From Fimenecus sp045594885 (GTDB lineage Bacteria > Bacillota > Clostridia > Oscillospirales > Acutalibacteraceae), in the NCBI GenBank assembly GCA_045594885.1, contig JAZNZJ010000017.1, positions 1 to 17,032 of the forward strand: a stretch of DNA of 17,032 nt, given 5' to 3'. Position numbers and translations under genes: made by a program. This document shows positions 1-6,028 of the stretch, piece after piece; the stretch's first letter is position 1, and each line of letters opens with the position of its first letter. The notes under the pieces are model-generated. The model worked only from the letters and a program-made list of their open reading frames with translations. It was not told where the DNA came from and searched no databases.

Positions 1-1
1 G

Positions 2-169
2 CTTGATGACAGTAAAGAGAACACACTCAAAAAACTTGAAATTTCCCGCAAACTTCAGGAATACGAGGAACTCAGAAAAACAGTTGAAAACATACCGCCC
101 GAAATCCTCGGTGCGTATAAAAATAAAGGCAAAATCTCAACGCAAATTCATAAGACAAATTTAGAATAA
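2..169 (+). CDS. C-terminal end of an unidentified protein (truncated by window edge)
   Basis: An open frame runs from the left edge to a TAA at 167-169, giving about 55 residues (LDDSKENTLKK...KTNLE). The peptide is hydrophilic and rich in Lys and Glu. The stretch KKLEISRKLQEYEELRK looks like a charged helix or short coiled coil. The other two forward frames are less plausible: one stops at once and the other gives a Lys/Arg/Ser-rich composition typical of a shadow frame. A 32-codon ORF follows after 27 nt, so the two may be co-transcribed toward the terminator at 314-355. I do not recognise the family, and too little is visible to assign a function. Its position next to tRNA genes leaves open that it is the end of a mobile element, but nothing in the sequence proves this. 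Confidence 0.5.
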   Translation, partial: LDDSKENTLKKLEISRKLQEYEELRKTVENIPPEILGAYKNKGKISTQIHKTNLE

Positions 170-196
170 AGTTATCGAAGAAAGGAGAAAATTTTA

Positions 197-295
197 TTGG
201 ATAACCTTAGCACTGATTATTACATTTCACCTGATGAAGGGAAAGAAATAATCGCTTTGTGGCTGGATATGTGGATAAAATATCTTGAAGATTAA
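197..295 (+). CDS. 32-residue small ORF of unknown function, TTG start
   Basis: A TTG at 197 is preceded by AAGGAG at 182-187 with a 9-nt gap, a good ribosome binding site. The frame ends with TAA at 293-295. The peptide is acidic and amphipathic (LDNLSTDYYIS... to ...WIKYLED), with a Trp/Leu-rich centre (ALWLDMWIKYL) that could form one helix. It lies 27 nt after the preceding reading frame and 18 nt before a strong terminator, so it would be the last gene of that transcript. No family is recognised. The evidence for translation is only the ribosome binding site and position, and chance ORFs of this size are common. Confidence 0.4.
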   Translation: MDNLSTDYYISPDEGKEIIALWLDMWIKYLED

Positions 296-313
296 AATCT
301 CATAACCATACAT

Positions 314-355
314 AAAAAGACGGTAGTAACTCTTCTCTGTTACTACCGTCTTTTT
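314..355. terminator. Strong bidirectional rho-independent terminator
   Basis: A perfect 17-bp inverted repeat (314-330 with 339-355) with an 8-nt loop. The outer five pairs are A:T, so the hairpin ends in a T-run on either strand. It separates the plus-strand genes at the left edge from the minus-strand tRNA operon. Confidence 0.9.
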
Positions 356-375
356 GCTGTTTTCTTATTGATAAG

Positions 376-424
376 AAAAAAAGATACCCAAACTAAACCA
401 TCTTCATAGATTAGTTCGGATATC
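376..424 (-). terminator. Terminator of the tRNA-Met/tRNA-Glu transcript
   Basis: On the minus strand GATATCC-g-AACTAA pairs with TTAGTT-t-GGGTATC across a 14-nt loop, then a run of seven T follows (376-382). One pair is a G-U wobble only when read as minus-strand RNA (it is C/A on the plus strand), which supports the minus direction. It begins 8 nt past the 3' end of tRNA-Glu. Confidence 0.75.
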
Positions 425-431
425 AAGTGTT

Positions 432-506
432 TGGTGACCCGGACGGGAATCGAACCCGTGTTACCGCCGTGAAAGGGCGGTGTCTTAACCGCTTGACCAC
501 CGGGCC
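432..506 (-). tRNA. tRNA-Glu (anticodon TTC)
   Basis: The reverse complement folds into a full cloverleaf: acceptor GGCCCGG/CCGGGTC, D-arm starting GTC, anticodon stem CCGCC/GGCGG around loop CTTTCAC (anticodon TTC), and a perfect T-arm ACGGG/CCCGT with loop TTCGATT. Discriminator A is followed by an encoded CCA at 432-434. It lies 6 nt downstream of tRNA-Met in the same transcript. Confidence 0.97.
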
Positions 507-512
507 AAATAT

Positions 513-589
513 TGGTAGCGGCAACGGGACTTGAACCTGTGACCTCCCGGGTATGAACCGGACGCTCTAGCCAACTAAGCTATGCCGCC
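513..589 (-). tRNA. tRNA-Met, elongator (anticodon CAT)
   Basis: The reverse complement gives a 77-nt cloverleaf: acceptor GGCGGCA/TGCCGCT, D-arm GCTT/GAGC, anticodon stem TCCGG/CCGGG around TTCATAC (anticodon CAT), T-loop TTCAAGT, discriminator A and encoded CCA. The normal acceptor pairing and overall similarity to Firmicute elongator tRNA-Met argue against the initiator. The acceptor sequence also differs from the usual CAT-anticodon tRNA-Ile2. The T-stem (ACAGG/CCCGT) contains one A-C mismatch. Confidence 0.93.
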
Positions 590-617
590 ATATTGCCGCC
601 GTCTTGACGGCTTGATT

Positions 618-646
618 ATTATAATATAAGACTTTTATTTTGTCAA
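618..646 (-). promoter_or_regulatory. Sigma-A promoter of the tRNA operon
   Basis: On the minus strand a consensus -35 TTGACA (641-646) and a consensus -10 TATAAT (618-623) are separated by exactly 17 bp. Transcription would begin near 611, about 22 nt before tRNA-Met. The leader contains a small GCCGTC-AA-GACGGC hairpin. Confidence 0.92.
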
Positions 647-751
647 CAACTTTTTACAAATATTTTTTTCTTTTTCAAAAAAATTATTACAATAACAAAA
701 AATATACTTGCTATACATTATCTATATTTAATTTTTACTATTAAATCAACC

Positions 752-780
752 TTTACAAAGCATATTTTATGTGTTACAAT
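752..780 (+). promoter_or_regulatory. Sigma-A promoter of the epimerase/lyase operon
   Basis: -35 TTTACA (752-757), 17-bp spacer, -10 TACAAT (775-780), with TG one base upstream of the -10 (extended -10). Predicted start is near 787, about 29 nt before the ATG at 816. The rest of 590-751 is AT-rich and holds only the divergent tRNA promoter; I see no convincing repressor operator. Confidence 0.78.
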
Positions 781-815
781 TTTTTCGACAAAATTAAATA
801 TATGAGGTGAACTCA

Positions 816-2012
816 ATGACTCTCAAAGAAACAAGAAAATGGGTAACCGATGAGCTTCAGAGTGTTGCAAATTTCTGGCTCAAAAACGGTATGGATAAAG
901 TACACGGTGGTGTTTACACCTGTCTTGATAAGGACGGAAAAGTTTTTTCAACTGACAAAAGTGTATGGATGCAAGGCAGATGCGGTTGGACTTTCGCCTA
1001 TCTCTGCCACGTTTACGGTGTAAAAAAAGAATGGCTTGATGCTTCAAAAAGTTGTATTGACTTTCTTGAAAATTACTGTGTAAACAAAAATGCAGACGGC
1101 AGACTTTATTTTACTGTTACTGAAGACGGAAAACCACTCCGCCAGAGAAGATATTGTTACTCAGAAGCATTTTATTGCATCGCAAATGCTGAATATTACG
1201 GCATTACAGGTGAAAAAGAGCATTTAGAGAGAGCAAGAAAAGCATATGATATGTATTGGAATCTCAACCACGGAATGCCCGACCCAACAGGCTTAGGACC
1301 TAAAACAGAGCCTGAAACCCGTACAGGCAGAGCACTTGGTATTCCAATGATTATTCTCAACGTTACTTCTGTTATGCTTCGTGTTGACCCTGAAAATGCA
1401 GACCTTTATAACAAACGTGCAGACGAATGTGTTGCCGATATTTTCAAGTATCACGTTAAAAAGGATTTAGGTTGCACTCTCGAGTCAGTATCTCTTGACG
1501 GTACTCCTCGCCTTAACATTACAGAGGGCAGAGTTGTAAATCCGGGTCACGATATTGAATGCAGCTGGTTCTTAATGGAAAGAGCAAACGAAACAGGTGA
1601 CAAGGAATTACACGCAAAGGCTATCGAGATTTTTGATATGGCATTTGAAAAGGGCTGGGACAAGGAATTCGGCGGAATTCTTTATTTCTTCGACTGTCTT
1701 GGCAATCCGCCCGAGGCTTATGAGCATGATATGAAACTTTGGTGGCCACATAACGAGGCACTTATTGCATCTTTGATGATATACAGAGATACAAATGATG
1801 AAAAATATCTTGAAATCTTTAATCAGTTGGTTGAATATACAAAAGACCATTTCGCAGTTGCACCTTGCGGTGAATGGTACGGTTATCTCCGTCGTGACGG
1901 CAACCCCACACTCCCCGCTTGTATCGGTTCAACATTCAAAGGACCATTCCACGTGCCACGTTGTCTTATTATGCTTGACCAGATGATTAAAGAAATTGAA
2001 GAAAGAGGTTGA
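816..2012 (+). CDS. AGE-family epimerase/isomerase (N-acylglucosamine 2-epimerase-like)
   Basis: 398 residues, the usual length for the AGE/renin-binding-protein family of alpha/alpha-barrel sugar 2-epimerases. These interconvert N-acetylglucosamine and N-acetylmannosamine; relatives act on free sugars. Visible signatures are QGRCGWTFAYL near residue 53, NPGHDIECSWFL with His245 and Glu248, WWPHNEALIASL with His312 and Glu314, and KGPFHVPR with His379. His245 and His379 match the two catalytic histidines known in the family. I chose the ATG at 816 because GAGGTGA (804-810) sits about 5 nt upstream; an in-frame GTG at 807 lies inside that ribosome binding site. There is no signal peptide, so it should be cytosolic. 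The next gene begins 5 nt after the stop and encodes a sialic-acid-lyase-like aldolase. The likely role is therefore to convert lyase-derived ManNAc to GlcNAc, but exact substrate is inferred, and a mannose- or cellobiose-type epimerase cannot be excluded. Confidence 0.87.
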   Translation: MTLKETRKWVTDELQSVANFWLKNGMDKVHGGVYTCLDKDGKVFSTDKSVWMQGRCGWTFAYLCHVYGVKKEWLDASKSCIDFLENYCVNKNADGRLYFTVTEDGKPLRQRRYCYSEAFYCIANAEYYGITGEKEHLERARKAYDMYWNLNHGMPDPTGLGPKTEPETRTGRALGIPMIILNVTSVMLRVDPENADLYNKRADECVADIFKYHVKKDLGCTLESVSLDGTPRLNITEGRVVNPGHDIECSWFLMERANETGDKELHAKAIEIFDMAFEKGWDKEFGGILYFFDCLGNPPEAYEHDMKLWWPHNEALIASLMIYRDTNDEKYLEIFNQLVEYTKDHFAVAPCGEWYGYLRRDGNPTLPACIGSTFKGPFHVPRCLIMLDQMIKEIEERG

Positions 2013-2017
2013 TTAAA

Positions 2018-2944
2018 ATGAGTCTTGAAAAATATAAGGGTGTCATTCCCGCATTCTATGCTTGTTATGATGAAAATGGTGAGGTTTCAGTTGATGGCAC
2101 AAAGGCATTGGTTGAATTCCTTATCGAAAAAGGTGTTGACGGTCTTTACGTCGGCGGTTCATCAGGTGAATGTATCTATTTAAGTGTTGAAGACAGAAAA
2201 AAGACACTTGAAGCAGTTATGGAAGCAAATAAGGGCAGAATTACAATTATCGCTCACGTTGCTTGTAACAATACAAAGGACAGTTGCGAGCTTGCTCGTC
2301 ACGCAGAATCTCTTGGTGTTGATGCAATTGCTACAATCCCACCAATTTATTTCAGACTTCCTGAAAAAGCAATTGCAAAATACTGGAATGACATTTCAGC
2401 AGCAGCACCAAACACAGATTATGTTATTTATAATATTCCTCAACTTGCAGGTGTTGCACTTACAATGCCATTGTTTGACGAAATGCTTAAAAACCCAAGA
2501 GTAATTGGTGTTAAAAACTCATCTATGCCAATTCAGGATATTCAGATGTTCCGTCGTCAAGCAAAAATGAATAATCGTGAGGTTGTTATTTTCAATGGTC
2601 CTGACGAACAGTTTGTGGGTGGTCGTATGATTGGTGCTGAAGGCGGCATTGGTGGTACATACGGTGTTATGCCCGAGCTTTTCGTTAAGCTTAATGAAAA
2701 AATTAAAAACGGCGATGTTAAAGATGCATACGCATTACAAGATGACATCAACGAAGTTATTTACACAATGTGCTCAACAAAGGGTAATATGTATGCAACC
2801 GCAAAAGCAGCCCTTAAAAAGAGAGCAGGACTTGAACTTGGCGGTGTAAGAGAACCACTCTTAAACCTTCAAGATGGTGACGAAGAAATCGTTCAAAAGG
2901 TTGTTGACCTTGTTGAAACAGCCGTTGCAAAATGGGTTAAATAA
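2018..2944 (+). CDS. nanA: N-acetylneuraminate lyase-like aldolase (DapA/NAL superfamily)
   Basis: 308 residues, a class I aldolase TIM barrel of the dihydrodipicolinate synthase/N-acetylneuraminate lyase superfamily. NAL cleaves sialic acid to N-acetylmannosamine and pyruvate through a Schiff-base lysine. Recognisable are GLYVGGSSGE (43-51, pyruvate carboxylate loop), VIYNIPQLAGV with catalytic Tyr138, IGVKNSS with Schiff-base Lys166, and GAEGGIGGTYG near 206-216. Tyr138 and Lys166 sit almost exactly where E. coli NanA has Tyr137 and Lys165, and GGIGGTY is more NAL-like than DapA-like. The ATG at 2018 follows AGAGG (2004-2008); the in-frame TTG at 2009 overlaps the upstream stop and is less likely. 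It is second in the operon, 5 nt after the epimerase. No sialic acid transporter, ManNAc kinase or GlcNAc-6-P deacetylase is in the window. A related 2-keto-3-deoxy acid aldolase remains an alternative. Confidence 0.8.
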   Translation: MSLEKYKGVIPAFYACYDENGEVSVDGTKALVEFLIEKGVDGLYVGGSSGECIYLSVEDRKKTLEAVMEANKGRITIIAHVACNNTKDSCELARHAESLGVDAIATIPPIYFRLPEKAIAKYWNDISAAAPNTDYVIYNIPQLAGVALTMPLFDEMLKNPRVIGVKNSSMPIQDIQMFRRQAKMNNREVVIFNGPDEQFVGGRMIGAEGGIGGTYGVMPELFVKLNEKIKNGDVKDAYALQDDINEVIYTMCSTKGNMYATAKAALKKRAGLELGGVREPLLNLQDGDEEIVQKVVDLVETAVAKWVK

Positions 2945-2960
2945 GAATTATACAAAATTG

Positions 2961-3264
2961 AAGGACACCTTAAGGGGTCTCTCAATTAGGGATTTAATAG
3001 GTTTTAATCCTATCCTTTCCGTTAATACTTCACGAAAAAACCTCACAAGGCGTCAAGCCTAGTGAGGTTTTTGTCATTTTGTCTAAACGAAAATTATATG
3101 GATTAAAACTGCTTCGCACCTTAAATCTTATAAGTTTGAGTGCAAAACAAGGCATAAATGCGAAGGAATCCTGACGGATTTCAAGCATTTTAACGAAGTT
3201 TTGTGCCAAAATCATTGATTTAAGGCTGTTAAATCCCTAATTGAGAGACCCCAACGGTGTCCTT
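2961..3264. repeat. 304-bp MITE-like element with long inverted ends and nested palindromes
   Basis: The ends are AAGGACACC (2961-2969) and its complement (3256-3264). Just inside is a perfect 24-bp inverted pair at 2974-2997 and 3229-3252, offset by 4 nt on the left and 3 nt on the right. Within lie a terminator-like hairpin (3036-3072), a perfect 10-bp inverted pair (3001-3010 with 3100-3109) and a perfect 9-bp pair (3119-3127 with 3217-3225) enclosing further complementary segments. No ORF looks real; a 61-codon minus-strand frame across the middle is a by-product of the palindromes. I could not identify a clear target-site duplication. The architecture fits a non-autonomous miniature inverted-repeat element or a structured RNA module. 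It fills most of the gap between the lyase gene and the converging membrane-protein gene. Confidence 0.75.
3036..3072. terminator. Terminator-like hairpin inside the inverted-repeat element
   Basis: Stem AAAAACCTCAC (3036-3046) pairs with 3062-3072, then an A-A mismatch, four further pairs (AGGC/GCCT) and a 5-nt loop. A T-run borders it on each strand. It is the first strong terminator after the lyase gene and probably ends that plus-strand transcript. Confidence 0.7.
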
Positions 3265-3269
3265 TTATT

Positions 3270-3303
3270 ATAAAACAACGGCGGGGTTTTAAAATGCCCC
3301 GCC
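3270..3303 (-). terminator. Terminator of the large membrane-protein gene
   Basis: On the minus strand GGCGGGG (3297-3303) pairs with CCCCGCC (3280-3286) across a 10-nt loop, followed by GTTGTTTT. It lies 13 nt after the stop at 3317 and belongs to the AACGGCGGG palindrome group also seen near 5372 and 7326. Confidence 0.75.
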
Positions 3304-3316
3304 TTTCCATTTGTTA

Positions 3317-5071
3317 TTATTTAACTGAATTTACTGTAACAATTTCGCCTGTTGCATCTTTATCAACTACAAATGTGATTGTGTCACCGGCATTAAGAAT
3401 TACAATCTTTTCAGCATCTTTAACTGCAACCTTATAATATGTTGCGTTATCAACTAACTTGATATAGAAATAAGTTTCGCCACCTGTGATGACGCTTCTG
3501 ATTTCTTCTACTGTGCCTGTTACATCAACAGTTTCAACCTTTGGTGCATCATTTGTTTCTTCTTCGCCCATTGAGTCAACGTCAACATCTACATTCACAC
3601 CGTTTTTGTCAAGTTCTGCTGCATAACTTTCAGTACACTCTGCAAGACTTGTACCAACACCAACAATTGTTGATTGCTTAACGTTAACCATTGCATACAT
3701 TTTAACAAGTTCACTTGAGTCTTTAAGAGCCATAAAATATGTTGGCTCACCACTCACATTAAGAAGAATCGGGAATGTTGCACGGTAACCGTACTGCTGA
3801 ACTTTACCCTGTGCGGATGTTCTTGCAGTTTCTTCGAGTGCACCCGCTTGTTGATAATAAACAGCCTCTTTAGTTCTCTGATTGATAAGAACAAAACCGA
3901 TAATTGACTGGTCAGAGCTTATTGATGTTACACCAGTGTACATATAAACGTCATCATTGAGAGCAAGGTAATTGTAACCCTGACTTGTAACTCTTACATT
4001 TTCTTGACCAATAATTGAGTTTATGAAACCATTATTATATTTACCATAGTAGTTGTACTGCTGATTTACAATTGATGCTGAATAAACCTGGTCAAGCCAT
4101 AAGAATTCTTCATCTGTTACAAATTTATCTGTAGGAAGCTTTGTAGTGCCGTCAAGACTTGTTGAAACAAGAGTTGTTTCACCTGTAATTGAATCAACAA
4201 TAACCGCACCGACTACATCAGTACCACCGAAAAGTCCAATTGTTTTATCAAGCACGGGAACAATCCAATATGGTCTTCCGCTTTCATCAATTTCAAATGA
4301 TGCTTCAGCGAACATAAGTGACGGATATTTAAAACGGATATGGCGTATAAGATACTCATTGAAATGCTCTGCAGGTGAATATTTCATTCCCTCTTCGAGT
4401 CTTACTGTTTCTGCCTTCTGCGTTGTCATATCAACAATTATATATGCAGGAATACCCTCTTTTGTATTCTTAAGCCATTTAAAAATGTCGCCATAATCAA
4501 GTGACTGAACACGAACAGGTGTGCCTTTATAGTTAATCTGTGTTGAATAGTATTCATTTACCACAAACTGTGAAACATAGTCAGAGAGTTCACCAAGTGC
4601 ACGTGTAGCAATCATTTTTGAAGAGTCCTTATCAAGACGTGGAACACTCTGGAAGTCAATTTCTGCAATATCCTGTGCAAAATCGCCTTCTTTTACGTCA
4701 ATAATTTCGGCATAATCTTTGGCACGGAAAAGTTCTACACCTGTAACATAACCAATACCCACAACAACTGCAAGTACAATAATCATTACTATCGGAACTT
4801 TAACCTTATTTTTTGCATATTCCATATATTCAGGTCTGAAATATGCCTTTGAAACAACACCAAAAATACCGATGTATGCAACAAGAATAACTGCAATATA
4901 AATATAAAGTTCAAGTGCTTTGAAATTGAGTGCAGGAAGCATAATATAATAAGCAACACCTGCAACAACAAGAGTAAGTAAAAGACTTATTATTACTCTT
5001 TTAAGTGTGCTACCTTTTGGCTCAACACTCTTGACGTTTTTACCGCCAAAATCAACATTTATTGGGTCCAT
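3317..5071 (-). CDS. Three-TM membrane protein of unknown function with large extracytoplasmic region
   Basis: 584 residues; I do not recognise the family. A short polar N-terminus (1-23) is followed by three hydrophobic segments near 24-46, 53-73 and 91-112. A soluble region of about 470 residues follows, probably outside the membrane. Residues about 255-305 (around GRPYWIVPVLDK and VIVDSITGETTLV) show alternating strands ending in a D-x-x-T-G-E turn reminiscent of PepSY-type domains. An acidic, low-complexity linker (about 493-511, VDVDVDSMGEEE) leads to a C-terminal region (513-584) whose strand pattern, starting DVTGTVEEIRS, resembles an OB or small beta-barrel fold. No catalytic motif is evident. 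The ATG at 5069-5071 has AGAGG upstream. It is monocistronic, with its own promoter and terminator, so there is no operon clue to role. A cell-envelope or sensory function is only a guess. Confidence 0.85.
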   Translation of the reverse strand: MDPINVDFGGKNVKSVEPKGSTLKRVIISLLLTLVVAGVAYYIMLPALNFKALELYIYIAVILVAYIGIFGVVSKAYFRPEYMEYAKNKVKVPIVMIIVLAVVVGIGYVTGVELFRAKDYAEIIDVKEGDFAQDIAEIDFQSVPRLDKDSSKMIATRALGELSDYVSQFVVNEYYSTQINYKGTPVRVQSLDYGDIFKWLKNTKEGIPAYIIVDMTTQKAETVRLEEGMKYSPAEHFNEYLIRHIRFKYPSLMFAEASFEIDESGRPYWIVPVLDKTIGLFGGTDVVGAVIVDSITGETTLVSTSLDGTTKLPTDKFVTDEEFLWLDQVYSASIVNQQYNYYGKYNNGFINSIIGQENVRVTSQGYNYLALNDDVYMYTGVTSISSDQSIIGFVLINQRTKEAVYYQQAGALEETARTSAQGKVQQYGYRATFPILLNVSGEPTYFMALKDSSELVKMYAMVNVKQSTIVGVGTSLAECTESYAAELDKNGVNVDVDVDSMGEEETNDAPKVETVDVTGTVEEIRSVITGGETYFYIKLVDNATYYKVAVKDAEKIVILNAGDTITFVVDKDATGEIVTVNSVK

Positions 5072-5102
5072 AACATTTACCTCTTTTCCATATTATGTAA
5101 AT

Positions 5103-5132
5103 AGTATAACATATATTGTTATAAAAATACAA
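5103..5132 (-). promoter_or_regulatory. Promoter of the large membrane-protein gene
   Basis: On the minus strand -35-like TTGTAT (5127-5132), 18-bp spacer, then -10 TATACT (5103-5108) with an upstream TG (extended -10). It lies about 32 bp before the ATG. Confidence 0.65.
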
Positions 5133-5168
5133 TATTTTTATACAAATTGGGGTTTGTAGAATTCGTAA

Positions 5169-5196
5169 TGCAAAATGCAAAACGCAAAGTGCAAAA
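5169..5196. repeat. Four-unit 7-bp degenerate tandem repeat (TGCAAAA)
   Basis: Units TGCAAAA, TGCAAAA, CGCAAAG, TGCAAAA run head to tail. The array lies between the membrane-protein promoter and the GC-rich repeat at 5214-5325. Function unknown; it may be part of the same dispersed repeat. Confidence 0.7.
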
Positions 5197-5213
5197 TATT
5201 GGGTCTGCGACGC

Positions 5214-5325
5214 ACCCCCCTTCCGTCACTCGCTTTGCTCGTGCCACCTTCTCCTCGCAGGGGGAAGGCTATGTTTGGGCTCCACCCTTGAGGGGGAGCT
5301 GTCTGCGAAGCAGACTGAGGGGGGT
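5214..5325. repeat. GC-rich dispersed palindromic repeat with three hairpins
   Basis: A 112-bp GC-rich island in an AT-rich gap, bounded by ACCCCCC (5214-5220) and GGGGGGT (5319-5325). Three hairpins lie inside: CCTTCTCC with GGGGGAAGG (5247-5268), GCTCC-a-CCC with GGGGGAGC around a TTGA loop (5279-5299), and GTCTGC-gaa-GCAGAC (5301-5315). Its meaningless translation (beginning PPSVTRFARAT) is of a kind I associate with dispersed repeats in gut Clostridia genomes; that is memory, not a search. It lies between two genes transcribed on the minus strand and codes for nothing convincing. Confidence 0.7.
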
Positions 5326-5364
5326 ATCTTAAAAGAACCCGACAAATTCAAATTTGTGCACCTA

Positions 5365-5392
5365 AATAATAACGGCGGGAGCAAGCCCCCGC
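5365..5392 (-). terminator. Probable terminator of the XRE-nth operon
   Basis: On the minus strand GCGGGGGC (5385-5392) pairs with GCTCCCGC (5375-5382), one pair being a G-U wobble, followed by CGTTATTATTT. The loop is tight and the T-tract broken, so efficiency may be moderate. It shares the TAACGGCGGG edge with the palindromes near 3280 and 7330. Confidence 0.55.
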
Positions 5393-5398
5393 TCTATA

Positions 5399-6025
5399 TT
5401 AAACTATCTTTTTGCAATATTCGTTTAATGAACATTTTTCGCAATCCGCTTTTCGTGCAGTACAAACTGCTCTGCCGTGGAGCACACATCTATGACAAAA
5501 ATCATTACTCTCTTCGGGTGGCAGTATTTTCTTTAACTCCATTTCAACTTTTTTGGGGTCTTTTGTTTCAACAAGCCCCATTCTGTTGGTAAGTCTTATT
5601 AAATGGGTATCTGCCACTACTGCAGGTTTTTTATAAACATCACCCACAATTAAATTAGCAGTTTTTCTGCCAACACCCTGTAACGATGTTAAATCTTCAA
5701 TATTATCGGGTACAACTCCGCCGAAACGGTCACGTACTCCCCTTGCCATTTCAATAATGTCCCTTGCCTTGCCGTGATAAAATCCGCAAGAATGTATTAT
5801 ATCCTCAATATCTTTAACATCTGCATTAACATAATCGTCAAGTGTTTTGTATTTGTTGAATAATGCGGGAGTAACCATATTCACTCTCGCATCAGTACAT
5901 TGTGCAGACAATCTTGTTGCAACAAGTAATTCAAAAGGATTTTCGGCAACAAGAGAGCATATTGCATCGGGATATTCTTTTTTTAAAGCCTCAACTAAAA
6001 GTCGTGCTCTTTCTTTTTTAGTCAT
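5399..6025 (-). CDS. nth: Endonuclease III (DNA glycosylase/AP lyase)
   Basis: 208 residues, the normal length for Nth, which excises oxidised pyrimidines and nicks the abasic site in base excision repair. The N-terminal helical region carries SAQCTDARVN (40-49). The helix-hairpin-helix is LQGVGRKTANLIVG with catalytic Lys121. VVADTHLIRLTNR holds the catalytic Asp139. The C-terminal 4Fe-4S motif is complete: Cys188-X6-Cys195-X2-Cys198-X5-Cys204. The start ATG at 6025 has CCGGAG upstream. It begins 3 nt after the stop of an XRE regulator, so the two are almost certainly co-transcribed and translationally coupled. No residue expected of an active enzyme is missing. Confidence 0.97.
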   Translation of the reverse strand: MTKKERARLLVEALKKEYPDAICSLVAENPFELLVATRLSAQCTDARVNMVTPALFNKYKTLDDYVNADVKDIEDIIHSCGFYHGKARDIIEMARGVRDRFGGVVPDNIEDLTSLQGVGRKTANLIVGDVYKKPAVVADTHLIRLTNRMGLVETKDPKKVEMELKKILPPEESNDFCHRCVLHGRAVCTARKADCEKCSLNEYCKKIV

Positions 6026-6028
6026 AAA

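Noticed and set aside
360..379. Near-palindrome TTTTCTTAT-TG-ATAAGAAAA as a second terminator
   Set aside because: The loop is only 2 nt and the stem is almost all A:T; the hairpin at 376-424 explains tRNA operon termination better.
3030..3215. A 61-codon minus-strand ORF across the inverted-repeat element
   Set aside because: It is made of the element's palindromes, has no clear ribosome binding site and lies between convergent genes; treated as a by-product of the repeat.
5169..5196. Short repeats that might be a CRISPR remnant
   Set aside because: Units are 7 bp without spacers and no cas gene is nearby; it is a simple tandem repeat.
5147..5592. Plus-strand ORFs over the GC-rich repeat (reading PPSVTRFARAT and onward)
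   Set aside because: They follow hairpin sequence and then run antisense into nth; no ribosome binding site or protein-like pattern. A dispersed repeat explains them better.
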